From contig NC_135242.1 of the NCBI RefSeq assembly GCF_947623445.1, forward strand, positions 15,872,001 to 15,936,000: DNA of 64,000 nt. The letters run 5' to 3'. Numbering within the stretch: position 1 is the stretch's first letter; each line of letters begins with the position of its first letter. Shown piece after piece: positions 12,621-26,157 of the stretch. A program made the position numbers and the translations under genes. The notes under the pieces were generated by a model. The model had not been told where the DNA came from and did not search any database. It worked only from the letters and a program-made list of their open reading frames with translations. The DNA is from Clavelina lepadiformis (taxonomy: Eukaryota; Chordata; Ascidiacea; Aplousobranchia; Clavelinidae).

Positions 12621-13402
12621 CATAGGCGCCGACCTACCGGGTTTGTCACTCTATCCCCGCTGAATTGTCTATGTTGGTTATTATCAAAAAATGTGACTTT
12701 AGTGGGCATTTAAACTTGTTGGGACAGTTTTCACAAGACAACGAATAGCATAGGTTAAGGCGGTGAACCGGTTTTAACAAAAAATGAATGTTTTCTCACA
12801 AATACGATTGTGCATAGCATCGGATAAACTACTTTCGCCTGAGAATCATACAACATATGATTATACAATCATTTTATTCAGGCCTAGCCATACAATTTTT
12901 GGTAAGGGTGCAGTAAACCATTCTCCTAGTTGGTTTCGTGAAGACAATTGCGTCAAATTTTGTACAGTTTCTTTGTTCATGATGCAAAACTTTTGTTACA
13001 AGAAAAAAGCGTGAGGTGGTCAAGATGCTAGGTATGCTGTACTTAAGAACAAATCTAATACAAAAACCATGAAAAAATGTCATAATAATCGAGGGAATAG
13101 GCTGTAAATTTGAATACTAAATGAAAATGCTTGCATGTTTAAGAATTTTGGATATTTGGCTATTGACATTTGTAGGGTGAAAAATATTGCCCAATTAGCT
13201 CGCTCAACACTGGTGGCCTCAAATGGCCAGTCCTGAAAATATGACAATTACACAGTTATAACCTTTGGAAACACGCTTAGCAGAAAGTAAGTGAAATATC
13301 ATGCTTAAACTAGACTTGAAAGTTTTTGTGTTAATGACATATAGTTACAGCAGGTTGCCATGCCACTGCCATCCAGTGCAAAAATAAAAGTCTGCGCCTA
13401 TG
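12621..13402. mobile_element. hAT-like MITE with CATAGGCGC ends
   Basis: The left terminus CATAGGCGCCGAC pairs with the right terminus GTCTGCGCCTATG. The flanking 8-mers are CATGCAAG (12613-12620) and CATGCCAC (13403-13410), matching at 6 of 8 positions, so an 8-bp duplication has probably drifted. It is non-coding and about 780 bp long. Confidence 0.65.
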
Positions 13403-13893
13403 CATGCCACTGATGCCAGGTATTGCTATAACAGTAAAGTACAAACTAAAAACTGAAAACCTTTAGAAACATGTGAAAAATACAATGAAAGTATAACATT
13501 AAAACATCAATTGGATACATATATTTATAAACATCTTTATACTCTTAAAGAAGATTGGTTTATAATTCAATACATTTCTGTGCGTGAAAGAAAGTCAATA
13601 AGAAATTTTAGTGCATATAATTTGTGTAAACAAAATCACCTGAAAAAGTTATTCATATTAATAGTAAAACTTCAAAGTAAAACATTGTACGGTCACATAC
13701 CCCAGATATTGTGTACTTCAAAAGTGCAACATAAATAGAGTTCGCAAAAGTTTCATAAAAACAGTAAAAGTAGTAAAACTCTGTTATAAATGGAAATTTA
13801 TCTACAATAGAATAAAAATGTGCCTCAAATACATAATAATAACAGCTAAGTATATTTAGGAAGAAATAATTTTCCAAAGCCATTGCTTTAGAT

Positions 13894-14219
13894 CAGCGTG
13901 GTCCAACTTCTTTTCATCGCGGGCCAAAATCATAAAATTTTTTTATCTTGCGGGCCAATGTTTTTAAATCAGAACTGAAGAAATGTGAAATTAGAACTGA
14001 AGAACAATGTGACATTGATATTAGAACTGAAATTAGAACTGAAAAAAGTTCTCTTTTTTAATTAAAACTGAAATTAGAATAGTTCAAAATTTTTAGCTAT
14101 TAATGCTGATCAATGTGACATCTGCGGTCGAGGTTCTTCCTCGACAATAGCGACTATCAAAGCTGACTATCAGTTCGCGGGCCAAAGTTGGCCCGCGGGC
14201 CTGCAGTTGGACCACGCTG
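13894..14219. mobile_element. hAT-type MITE (CAGCGTGGTCCAAC ends)
   Basis: The 326-bp element has inverted ends CAGCGTGGTCCAAC and GTTGGACCACGCTG, with GCGGGCCAA-type subterminal repeats on both sides. The 8-bp target duplication CTTTAGAT is perfect (13886-13893 and 14220-14227). The interior holds short tandem variants of TTAGAACTGAA. It lies just downstream of the ACER gene. Confidence 0.92.
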
Positions 14220-14482
14220 CTTTAGATCATCATTCTAAGCTTCAAAGCTTTTGATTTTAAATGATAAGTTAGTTACTTGAGTGCAATATTGCAACATAAT
14301 AATAACCAATAAAATCATTAAGTACCACAAAGATTTTGCACACTAAACTTTCAACAGGAAAAATGACAAAATGAGTGCAAAGTAAAGCAACAGCAACAAC
14401 ACAGTAAAAACATATATACACATACAGTTAATAAAAGTTGTCTTTAGACTTAGACAGATGCTACGTGTACAAAGAAATAAAA

Positions 14483-17400
14483 CTAAACTGAACTGTCATA
14501 AAATGTAACATACCATAAACCACACAATGAATTTTTTCCAATTAAACTATAAAATTGCAGCACTGGTTGCTTTTCTGAAACTTGTTCTTTTGCATAGCAG
14601 TAAGCGTAACAAACACAGGCTTCACAACCTCCAATGCTTGTTAAAATGTGCCTAAGTAGGTAATACACCAAGATTGATTCACTATATGTGCCAATATACA
14701 TTCAACATATATATGCACAACTAGTAAAGATAATACATTTATTTGCAAGAAAATGAAATAACACAGAAAATATCTATCGAACTCACCAAATTCCATGCAG
14801 GTAGGGAAAATGTAAGTGAAGCCAAAATGGACAGAAAACTCTGTCACATACCCAAAACAATAAGGCAAAAGTCCATGTTGCCAAAGTGCACTTACAAAGG
14901 CGTTTAAATAAACAATAATCACTCCTAAAATAAAAAGTATATTAGCTTTCTGTATACAGATGAGATACCGATATTAAACAATGTTAAACAGAGTGGTACG
15001 CTTGCATAATTTGTTTCGAAACAAGCTATAAAAAATAGGACTAATTCGATAACATAAAACTCCTGCAAACACCACTGATACGATACCCTAAAATTACAGA
15101 TAATCTTGATTATCGTAAAATTTCATGCGTAAGTCTGGCTGATAACGATGTTGGTGACTTAAAGCGCTCATGTTTGAAGTAGTCAATTGGGATGTGTCAA
15201 ACTGACAAATATTCCGATTAAAAAAATATAAATAATAGGTTTTGATATTTGTACAAATCCGAATCTGCTAACTTTGCTCATGATCATTTACCAAACTACC
15301 TGGTGAGCAACATAAATCATTTGCAATCAATCAGTCAATCCTATTAGTTACTAATTAGTAGCAGTAGTTATTAAATTTTCAAAATTATTAATTCATGCTC
15401 CTAAGCGTTTACACTGTATGTACTTTAAGCTATTTAGATTTGTTCTAAGCTGTGAAACAGAGCAATTGCATGCGAAATTAATCCACTTTACAACTACTTC
15501 TGATGTGAACAGGAACGTTGGGCATTTTTTTCATTAGGCTTGTGTCAACTGTGATTGTGTATATAGAGACTGATATCTTAGTTCATTGGCGATTTTGTAT
15601 TCAGATCAGAATTAATTTAAAATATTTTTACAATCTTTAACTAATACAAGAAACAGAACAGTTATCATGCGTTAGATTGCTTGCAAATAACATAAAATCT
15701 GATTGTTCATAGTTGCTTTATACCTCGTTATTTTTAGGGGCAAAATGTGATACTGTACATTAGTAGAAAGTCATGAGTGACGCAATATCTCAAAATCTTG
15801 ACGTGATAACACTTTTTTGGTGCATTTGAATTCAAATCAGGTCCATTTGCTCCAGATAAAAAAAGTTTTTTTGGCTAGTATAATCAGTAAACTCCAAATT
15901 ATTGGCATTTCAGCATAAATAGGTTTATCATAAATACCAGTAAGGCCCAATTTTACGACAAAAATATCAGGTCAAAAATGGGAGGGAGCTTGTTCATTGA
16001 AAACCGTTGTCTCTTTGTTTTCAATTAGCTATTGGCATTAAAAAGAAGATTAGAAAAAACTTTGCACGTCCTGAGCATTTTGTTTTGGGATAACTTTTGA
16101 ATGCATATGCTTACTATTGCTGAGAACCTTCTGGCAGTGAAAATAAACACAAACATTAAATAATAAAATTTGAATGACCTTCATGTAGTGGTTAACAGCC
16201 TTCGTCTTGTCTATGACCAGTCGTTACTTTGAAAGTACCGTTACGGTACTTGGCAAAATGTACCGACAATCCTGGTATTTGGTACCATTTTGAAAAAGTA
16301 GTTTGATACTTTAGTACAGCAGATCCTGTTGCAAGTGCAATTTCTGCCGATATTAGGACCCCGCTAAAGGTTACTTGAGGCCAATAATATGTGAACTCAC
16401 TCTTTGCGACTTTATTAAAAATATGTCGATTAAAAAAGAACAAAAAGAGCCACAATTGGTATAAAGTTTTAATTAAAACGGAGTTTTAAAAAAAATACCT
16501 TTTAAAACCTTGAAGTAATCATTTTATAAGTAATCATTTTTAATAAAGTACCGAGTACCAGGACCGACGTATATTTCTTGAAAAAAGTAATTGGGTAAAA
16601 GGATTAGGTACTTTTTTTAAAAGTATCGACGGTACCGGTATCAGTATGAAAAAAGTACCTTGGTACAGTAATTTGGTACTATGGTACTGCAGTACTGTCC
16701 ACCTCTGTCTATGACACTAAACATTTGTCACGTGAGAACAAAGTGAAAGGCCTTATATACTGGTATACTATATGGTACTGCAAATCACAGCATACGAGTC
16801 AATTCACTTACTTATTCATTTCGTTTTTCAGGACCATGAATGCAGGAACAATAAACAGAAACAAGAAGAAGTGATTTATCTCAGGTTTCAAGAATGACAT
16901 AAGAGTTGCAAGCAAAGCAAAACAAATCACTATGATTTGATACCATGATCTAAAACACAATTGATTATATATTAACTGTTTGCTTTAAATATCCATTACA
17001 AGCTAACAACCTTAGAAGCAATTTAATTTATAACAATGCAGTAAATTGTAAAACTGTACTGAATTATAAACTAAATTGTAAACTGTAATTATATATATAT
17101 CCACATCAAAATGTGGAAGACTTAGTTCCGGTCAGACAAAAGTAGAATAAATATAACACTATAAATCAAATAATGTAAGCTTCACTAATTGTGCAATAAT
17201 TTTTCTTTGTAATATCAAAAAATATTAAATTCTGATATGTAACCCAACCAGCTGATAAGGACATACTACTTGACATATATATCGCAAATATACAAACACC
17301 TAATAATATATATTTAGTACATATTTATTTATATCTATATTGACATTTCGACAATTTATTCTGTCGATCAGGTTATGAAAAAGATTTTTAACGACAGCGG

Positions 17401-20400
17401 CTGCAGGCATTAATTTTCACAGAAGCTACGTGTTGTAGCACTCTAACAAAATCTCTTGTTTATGTTTTTAACGAGGAAAAAGCAATGTGTTCACATAACA
17501 ACATAATAGTGATACTACTTCAATCAATAAAACGTAACAAAGACATATTGCATCACAATGGGTGAAAATGCAACACACTGTATGTGGAGTAGTTATAATT
17601 GGCTGAACTAATAAAAGTAAGTTAATTTTTTAAATGAAACAATGCGTGCCATGGAAGAATTCATACACCAACTGCAGTTTATTAAAATATGTACAATATG
17701 GTTGACAAGCTTGCTTATTTTTCATTATAGGTTCAGTTTTTGTCATTAGAAAATTCTTATATTCTATGATGGTTGTTTGTGTAACATGCAGCAATACTTT
17801 GTTTTCATGTGAATGATTTGTTTGAAATATTTATTAAAATTGTTTAACAATTATGATACTATCATATTTTATTATTAGATTTTGTGTTACTTCTTAAATA
17901 TAACTCACGTATAAGTCCCATTCCAGGTAGAGCCACTCATTAGACTCATTAGAATAAGAAACAGAAAATGGTTAAATGCTCAAGTGATTTCAAACCTGTA
18001 TCAAGCTTGATGAAACTTTTTTCCACAATTTGGTAAAAGAGACCCAATTTTTCTTATTCTAATGGGTGATAAAAGGCTCTACCCTCATTCCAAGTTTCAT
18101 GCACAAAATATCGTTAAAAAATGATATACTTGGTAACTGGAATTTTATAGCAGGTAAAAGAAAGACTTGTAGCAGTGTTTGAAAAAACATCTGACAAACT
18201 TTACTGTTTTTTATGAGAAATCATCCACGGTACCATCCATGGTCGGATTTAACAGGTGCATCAGTGCCATGACAACCAAATTTTGTATTGGGCATCCAAA
18301 ATTGAGCTGAATTTTTGCCCACTGAGCAATCATTGTTTAATGATCCAGCACTTCAAAGCATAATCGCTGCAGCAATGAAACAACAGTCTTTTTAAAAGAC
18401 TAGTTGCCTAGTTCTGCACATAATGTGATTGCCCATGTGACTGATGTGTTGATAACGCCATTGTTTAAGGCTTGATCTGTGCCAGATCATGCTATGTGAA
18501 CAGCATGAAGAGATTGTATTAAGTGAGGTCTTCACCAGAAAATTAATATGGCAATTGAGACAACTGACCAGATGATTGGAAAGAGAAAAGGTAAAGCTTT
18601 TATAAAATCCAGGACCTAAAAAAACCCTCTATTGTTTGAATTTGCTTATTGGCAAACTACGCTTAGTTTGCCAGAGTTCCCAGAATCCGGTAAAAATTCC
18701 CAGAAAACACACAGAAAAAGGGTCATTGATAGGGTCAGTACAAATAATATCAATTATGGCTACTTTTCAGAGTCATAATAGTGTAATACTGTACTACCAC
18801 CTATGACCTACCTATGCCTTCTGCACCAAGGGTGGAGATAGCAATCCAGCATCCATACACACATAACAGCACAACATACCCACAAAATTCCAATTTCGTC
18901 TATAAACTGGCCAAACAAACTGAGTGTTGCATGGAAATAAATGGATCCAATACCTACATATTAAACATAAAAAGACAGACATGTTATAAACAAAGTACCC
19001 ACTTCATTGAGATTGGCATTGTAAAAAAGTATGAGGTTAAAATTTCAAGTTAATCAGACATTGAGGAAACTAGATAACTAAGCTAACTAGGAAACTTGAA
19101 TTGACTTATTAATAGAACAATTGCAAAAAGGATGATATCTACACATTCAAATATCAATGTTTATTTATTTATTTAATTATGAAAATAGAAAAAAGTACAA
19201 GTAGGAGCTGCCAGGATAACTCAGCATAAATGCTATGTTCAAGCAATCTCCAGCTTACAAACACCCAATATATAAAACATCTGTACATTATAAATAACAT
19301 CATTGCATTTGTGAACATTTGCATTAACAGAAATTAAGACATGTTTGATTTTGTCATATTCTTATCAAGGGCTTTGAAAAACCTGTTTTTAGACCAATCA
19401 GTGGGAAGAATGATTGGAGTAGTTTTTTAGCCTGGGAATTACCCTAGCAGTTGGCATGTTTCAAAGGTCACGTGCATAACTTAGATAAAAAGCGGCATAA
19501 AAGAGGAAAATCTTTTTTTTAGGCCGAAAAATCCACTTTTGATTTTAAGGTTCCACTTTTGATGTAACAAGAGCTAGAGATATGTGAAACATGTCATATT
19601 CCAGAATGAGGTAGTCTCAGGCAAGACTAGTTTACATGCAAAATATCATAGAGTCCCATGTGATGATTTTCGAGGAATTGTATTTTTGGTAATTTTACTA
19701 CATTAAGAAAATCAAATAAGTTTGTCCTTTTTTAAATCCATTTTCCTCCAAAAGCGCAGCACAGAACTGTGCTTTTATGACTTTATTGTGGGTTTTTCGA
19801 ATGACAAGAAAGTATTTCTTGTGACAAAACAAAGTTTGTTGAAATGAAAATCAACTTCGTGGTCGAGTCTTCTTTATGTTAAATCCACATGAGTTTCATA
19901 GAAAAAATAGAATTAGCTCGCATGATTAAACGCGGATGTCAGGAGTTGATTTTTCAATCTAAATTTGCTTTGAAGAACAAATGTCACAAACTGTATACCC
20001 TAGCCATCATTTCAAGAAAATGAATTGTTTATTATGAGTTTACCTGCTTTAATTGCATTAATCACAAAGGCATCTTTAGTTTGGTTATTTTTCTTTTGTT
20101 TCAGTTGATCTGAAAAGTTCAACAAAATGAAACATTTAATAAAACATTCAAAGGTGTCCATTTTGTTGATTTTGGCCCATTTTTGTCACCACATTGCTTT
20201 GAGTAATGAGTAATGAGTAATGACCGTTGATAAGACTTGCTAAATTTTGTTTTTTCTACGAGTAAAATAGTATTCAAGAAACTGTGAAGTGAATGGCTAA
20301 GCATTATTAGCATTTCTAAATGAGAAGATTTCTATTCGGTTAAGAATTTTTAGGAAAATTCAAGAAATTTCGGTTTGATAGCCCAATCGCTTAAAAAGTT

Positions 20401-21504
20401 ATTATCATTTCAATAGTTCATTGTACCAAGCCCAGATAGAAAACTAAAGGGTTAAAACAAACAATAAAAATAAAACAAAGCACTTTATTAGTATGTAGTA
20501 TATACAAGATGCACATCCATAATAGAATGTTCCAATTAAGGTGGCTTCTATCAATTATAACCTACAAGAATTTATAACCTACCGTGCAGGACCAGTATTA
20601 CTGTTGGTTTCAGTTAACTAGTTTTTAAACTTTTGATGATAAGTTTGAAGTCTACATAGCTTTATGAATACAAAAATCAAATTGAGCAAAGACTGCAATA
20701 ACAGTTGAGGTTCCAGCATTCCAGAAGGTCAATAGTTACTTACGGAAGTTAGAAACTTTGTTACACGAATATTTATACGATATTTTTCCAAATACACGTT
20801 CAGTAATATCCTAGCGTAGTCAGTAAAATAGAAACATCTAATATACACAACATGTCTTATAACTATTGCTTACCAATGCCAATTAAAAGCAACCACACCA
20901 GGTTTACATGATTACAATGGGGTACTTGGGTAGAGTAGTTTTTGTGCAAACTCATCATAATAAGTGGCAGCACCAAGAATGGAATGTTGCTCACCTACAT
21001 GGTATACAAGAAAAAAAAGGATTTAGTAAACCAGCAATGTTGCACTACCATAAATATATTTTAAAAATATTTAATAATGTTAAAAAGACAAAGTGGCATA
21101 GTAAGAGGGTAAAAATTACTTATTTTAGCGTGGTAATAAAAGAAATGCACAAACATCTTTTACTTGCCAATGTGCACACAATTGCTCTTTCCATGCATAA
21201 CCTATAAATCTACTGCACATACTAGTGACGCTGGAAGGATTGTAATGGACAGTTTGCTCAACAAAAAGAACACAGTCTGAACAAAACTATGGTGGCTTTC
21301 GCAAGAATTCTTGAACTGGGCTTTTTGTTCAACATCATTCTATGCTCTCTGGGCTATGGCTGTGAATTTTTATCTAGGCTATAGATCTAAAAATATACTT
21401 ACTGTATTCCAAAACTCTGCAATGGACTCAAATAATATGTAATTGGGTTCACACCAGTCGATCTTTGACGACAACGGAGAAAATACATCACTTGTTAACT
21501 TCAT
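14483..21504 (-). CDS. ACER: Alkaline ceramidase (complete, 6 exons)
   Basis: Exons on the minus strand: 21504-21403, 20994-20874, 18953-18812, 16949-16812, 14924-14787 and 14651-14483. Phases join throughout and the product is 269 residues (human ACER1 264, ACER2 275). Family landmarks in order are IDWCEPNYILFESIAEFWNT at the N-terminus, SNIPFLVLPLIMM (first membrane segment), the catalytic-type block GIGSIYFHATLSLFGQFIDE, a hydrophobic segment with FLKPEINHFF, then WTFALLFWVCDRVFC, and FPYLHGIWHIL followed by VCYAYC. The S..FH..LS..GQ..DE and HxxxH elements supply the Ser, His and Asp zinc-site residues known in alkaline ceramidases. The enzyme hydrolyses ceramide to sphingosine in ER or Golgi membranes. 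It looks closest to ACER1/ACER2; the paralogue is not certain. AG acceptor-like sites lie just upstream of the ATG. Intron 4 carries a MITE. Confidence 0.93.
16218..16707. mobile_element. hAT-type MITE, CAGAGGTGG family (ACER intron 4)
   Basis: A perfect 8-bp duplication TCTATGAC flanks it (16210-16217 and 16708-16715). The right terminus is the inverse of CAGAGGTGGACAGTACTGC; the left terminus starts CAGTCGTTACTTTGAAAG, so the outermost part of the left repeat has changed or been lost. Many GTACC/GGTAC repeats lie inside. It is related to the element at 37330-38076. Confidence 0.85.
19390..19760. repeat. Dispersed repeat copy B (ACER intron 2)
   Basis: This is the diverged partner of 11530-11900, with blocks such as GAGCTAGAGATATGTGA, ACATGCAAAATATCA and GAGTCCCATG in the same order and orientation. 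It lies between ACER exons 3 and 2. The ends are not resolved. Confidence 0.5.
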
Positions 21505-23651
21505 TACTAATCTATTGTCAGATTGTAAGTAAGCCTAATCACAATCAAAGTAGCCTTTTTGCTTAGCTTATGCTACAGTATATTGGTCACCAAATCTGCA
21601 AATGCAAATACTATAAATAAAGATAAAATTCAGGTCTCAGGAGTTTATGCAGTCAAACTTCAATCCGTTCTTACTCGGAACTTTCTGATACATGCAATGC
21701 CTTTCCACAACAGCAATGCGAAACCTACCTACTTTGGTATGGTCGTCGTCATCCTGAACTGAAAATTGTCGTCCTTGCACTGAGGAAAGCTCTACTGGAA
21801 AGTTTGCTTTCAGTGAGCTTTATAAATGCACCAAATACGATAAAGTGGCACAAAAGCCAACTTTCTGCATCGGATTTCGCCATTACAACATACAAACTTT
21901 CCATAAGGGGAAGAATCATGCACACAACGATTGCAAGTGCAGTGAAATTGCCTTTAGTTTCAGCTTTTGACAGTGGCAGTAACGTGGATGAGCAAGCCGA
22001 AACTAATGGCTTTTAAATCTGCCCCATTAAGTCAAACACAAATTAGTTGCGACGAACGATAATAGACTTTCTGAGTTACTGCTACTATTGTTTTTGGGTG
22101 GCTAGATTTATTTGATTCCCTATGTCTAATTGTGGGAATTGTTGATCCATTTTGGCTATTTTTTAGGCTACGAGCGTTCTGGAAATTGGATTGTAAAGAT
22201 TTTGCTCAGGTGAATAGCATATGAATTCCATTATGCAATAAGCACGCAAAGTAAAATGTGTATGAGTTTGCGTGTTAATTTCAAGTTTAAAATAAGCAAC
22301 TGGAACTAGAAGTATAATGTAAACCAAATTACTACATTCAAACAAACTACAAATACCATTGAGTATTACTGTCTGGGTGGCAAGATTTTTTACTACGGTC
22401 GTTTCTGAATAGCGACTGTTCAGTCAGACTGGTGTGTATGACGTACCAAAAGCTTTGTTTGACTTAAATGGTGTGTGGTGTAATAATACCTGCTACCTAG
22501 TTTTGATGGCAGCAGTTAGGCTTGTAAATTCGATTTGTTCACTTATCGATGTAGTTAAAAGAAAGGTGATTACACAGCTCAATAGAGGAATGTCTTGCCA
22601 TGTCAGAAATGTTTAAATTGTCAAAATTGACCCATCATACACTGAGTAATTGTAAAAAGTTAAATAAATTTCAGGCTAATTGTAGTGCTGGTTTTGAGAC
22701 ACCATGTGGTTCTGCACTTATATACTAAACCCAAAAAATCGTGTGTTCAAAGCTGTTTTTCGCAGTTTCTTGTTAATCTAACTTAAATGTTATAACATAG
22801 TACCAGAAACTTAACTTCAATCTACCTCCTATAATATAGCCTAACGTTAACTTCAATAAAAGCTAAAATCACTATACAATCAACTTTTTGTATTGCCTTT
22901 CTACTAACTTAACCGCTTATCTTTATCTGTATATCGCCAACCAACAAATACCATAGTACTGTATACAAATACGTATCATTTGGACCTACTTAGTATACTA
23001 TGATAATACATTAGGCTAGGCTAGTCTATACATGAAAGATCAGCAGGAGATCACATCATTTTGAAAAAGGGATTTTCCCAAAACCGTTAATTCACATGCT
23101 TTTTGCATAAATATCCTATGTTCATACACATAGGCATTTAAACTATGCATGTATAGACATTTCTTATCAAGTATGGCAACCACGGACACTTTATATGGTA
23201 TGCATAGGCAGGGAATTTGATAAATGGTACTGTATTCCTAAAAATGCCCGTGCGCTACATACACTGTGTACGTTATATCTTTGAAATGTAATGGAAATGT
23301 TTGTACAGATAAGATGTCTATGCATTGGACATGACTGCTATGACAATTGTACAGTAGTCAGTAGTTCCCAGTTCCCACTTGCAGTTGTGGTGGGCGTATG
23401 GTGTCGTTCATGTTTCCTCACCAATTAGGCCTATAGCGGCGCCGTAGGGTTTCCCAACATTTTTGTCTGAACGTACCCCTTTGTTTTGTTGAAAGATTTT
23501 GTGTACCCGTATAATATTCACTGGAAATCCTTGCTAAGTGTTAATGCACACATTTGTTAAAAAAGTGAACTTCCCATTCCCTTGAAGTCTATTTCGTTTC
23601 CCTACCCCAAGAAGTATATGAATACGATTACCTCCAATTGGCGGCTGGGAA

Positions 23652-23705
23652 ACTATGACTTATAGTATACTTTAATATAAGTAACTATGACTTATAGTAT
23701 ACTTA
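23652..23705. repeat. Two-copy 32-bp tandem duplication
   Basis: The block AACTATGACTTATAGTATAC occurs at 23652 and again at 23684, giving a 32-bp period with two copies. It looks like a recent local duplication and no function is evident. Confidence 0.8.
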
Positions 23706-23839
23706 TATGAAAGCTTTGATACGCCAAACTTTCCAGGTGGTGTGCAAGCATATTTTTGTCATACAGGCAAAATCGTGACCTGAGATTGCCTAAGACACAT
23801 TAAAAACACAATCAATATTGAATGTGCTCCACGTAATTT

Positions 23840-24070
23840 TGGCTTTGTAGCCGAGTGGTTCAAGTGCTGGCCTGGTAATAAATTCAGTTCAGCTTCCGTG
23901 TTCGACGCCCAGTGGCGCCATACAGTTGTAATGCCCTTGGGCAAGGTATTAACGACAATTGCTCAGTGGATGGTTATAAATTCGGGTAATACTATCAAAA
24001 AAAATCTGTGACAATCGAGGCTTGCGTGGCCGGGTTTAAATCGTGCAAAGACTTTCCACAGTCCGAGGAT
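23840..24070 (+). mobile_element. tRNA-derived SINE-like repeat
   Basis: A box-A-like TAGCCGAGTGG at 23848-23858 and a degenerate box-B-like GTTCGACGCC near 23900 give a tRNA-Leu/Ser-like head with internal spacing typical of a Pol III promoter. A body follows with CTTGGGCAAGGTATTAACGA and TTGCTCAG, a motif I recall from many metazoan tRNA SINEs. The cloverleaf is incomplete, so it is not a working tRNA gene. The 3' end is approximate. Confidence 0.55.
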
Positions 24071-26157
24071 AAACATTAACATACCATAATGCATCATGTC
24101 GCAGAAACATTTTGTAGGAATTTGCACCCAGCATGACCATTTATTATGAGGTAACTCTTTTAACTGTTTTTTTCAATGTATTTATAATCTTGTAATCATA
24201 CTATAATAATATATCCTTCTGTTACTATTTTATTGTAACCCAGACATGGGTATGTGATTATTTTGCTAAGGATTTTTACCTTGTTGACTTACGGGCAACA
24301 GTTTAAAGCTTCACAAAACACTGGGGTGTTATGTCACTCTATCATACTTTTTGTAACCTACCTCATGTACAAAGCCGAGCGTGTGAAGACATAGGCTTGC
24401 AAATTGCGGTTAAGCATAGTTTAAAGGTAGGTTTAGTCGACGTAAGACCGTAGTCGTAAGTGTAGCACGTTGTTTAGATTTAATTTACTGAAGGCCTGAA
24501 GTATATTATTTAGTGAAAACTTGGCGAATTTCAAGTATAAATCATACTTTTTTTTGTGAAATATTAGTACAAAGCTATTTCCTAAAATGCAAGTACGCAG
24601 TCATCCCAAAATAGGCTATTAATGCATATTAGAACATCTATTGTTTATGATTGATCACGCTCAACATAATTAAAACATTCCCATGCCTATACCTGAGATA
24701 ATAAAATAATGTCTCTAACTAAGAAAAATGATTAACAAACACACACCACGCAAAATAGGCTTTATCATCGCTTTCACAAAATAAGATTAATTAATTCCTT
24801 TAGATTCAGCTTTAAACAAAATAATTTATTCCATTGGTTTGGAACAGAAATACATAGTTATAAGTGTGCTAACTGCAAGCGCCAGGACTATTTTTGACTA
24901 TGTTGAATTCTTCTTTTACTTGCCAAGGAGTTAAAAGAGAAAGGCAAAAAGAACAAACTGCACTTTACGCAAAGATAGCGTTTCACGTGGAATTAAGTTA
25001 ACTCCCATGATCACAGCACATTTCTTATGGTTTTTACAGAAGGTCATGGACACACTAATCACGCTAAACACTTAATTTCTTAAAACATTTTCAAAAAATT
25101 ACTTTAATGCGTGTATATTTTGGCAATTAACTCTACGATTTATCCATTTGTATATTAGACAATTTTCAAGGCACAATCAATCTTGTTTAACGGTTTTAGC
25201 TGGTTTTGTGCACTGGTTTCGTTTCAAACGTATCGGCAATTTTGCAAGTTACAACTAATAATGCCACCTATTGTCGAGTTTGTGTATTTTCCGGACGCAA
25301 AAGCAAAGAAAAAAGAAAAAAACCCGTGATGTATGAGAACAGATAGCCTAGTCGTTTTAGAGACAACCGAATCTATTATACAGGAAAAGATTAACTTCAT
25401 TCCCACTGATACATTCTTTAAGAACAAAGCAATTGTCGTAAAACCTCCAGATCATGCATATACGAACAAAAGACATATGTTATAAGTTGGACATCAAGTA
25501 AATACTTTGTGACGTGCGCCTTAATTTCCTTATAGGGGGGATATAGAGAGACATCCTACACTGTTCGTTTTATCTTTAGGCATTCCGTTTTGCCAAAAGG
25601 TGCCACATATTTCACTCTTAAAGTTAAAGGTGCAGCGCACACTCACTTTCGGCGCCAGTTCTGTGCAGTCGTTGTAGAGGTATACCACTGCAATACTATA
25701 CGGTCTTATAACCATTGAATCAACTGAACAATCAATTGAATGGATGCATGTAAAATGTATCGCACAGCACATATCAAAGTTTATGGTGCTTATCATTGCT
25801 GTCACACCACAAGTCAAATTTGGCTAACCTGTACGTCCAATTTATAAACTGTTTTAAAAGTTATATCTATGAAACAGTAAAAATTTAAAATTTGCTGCAA
25901 TGGTACTGTATTGCTCTAAAACTTTGTACATTTATTATGCTAGTATCGAGGCATTTATTGCTTTTGGAGAAATCATCACCTAATTTTATTGCAAAGATCT
26001 TTATTAGTAGGAAAAGATAGGTTACAGTACCACCGTGACTACAATTTTATGAAATGCTCATTTTTACTTGAAATACCTTTACTTTTTTTCCATTAAAGTG
26101 ATTTACTGTAGGTGTGCGAGCTGAAACTTGTATAAATGTTAGTAAATATACACAAAC

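Larger units (their letters stand above)
12436..14482. other. Intergenic DNA between ODR4 and ACER
   Basis: This holds the ODR4 upstream region, including AG acceptor-like sites within about 45 nt of its ATG, and the region past the ACER stop. Two MITEs (12621-13402 and 13894-14219) fill just over half of it. No gene could be supported. Confidence 0.5.
21505..26157. other. Divergent intergenic region, ACER to TUBGCP4
   Basis: This stretch of 4.6 kb separates the minus-strand ACER start from the plus-strand TUBGCP4 start, so it should hold both promoters. I found a tRNA-like SINE (23840-24070) and a short tandem duplication (23652-23705). Small ORFs occur but none has exon borders or a recognisable protein. 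A candidate acceptor (TTACTGTAG) lies shortly before the TUBGCP4 ATG, near 26110. Confidence 0.5.

Noticed and set aside
14641..14922. 93-residue minus-strand ORF that looks like a membrane protein
   Set aside because: It overlaps ACER exons 5 and 6. The neighbouring frame, bounded by proper splice sites, encodes the ceramidase motifs.
23759..23944. Possible functional tRNA gene or small ORF
   Set aside because: Box A and box B-like sequences exist but acceptor and anticodon stems do not close; the SINE-like body favours a repeat.
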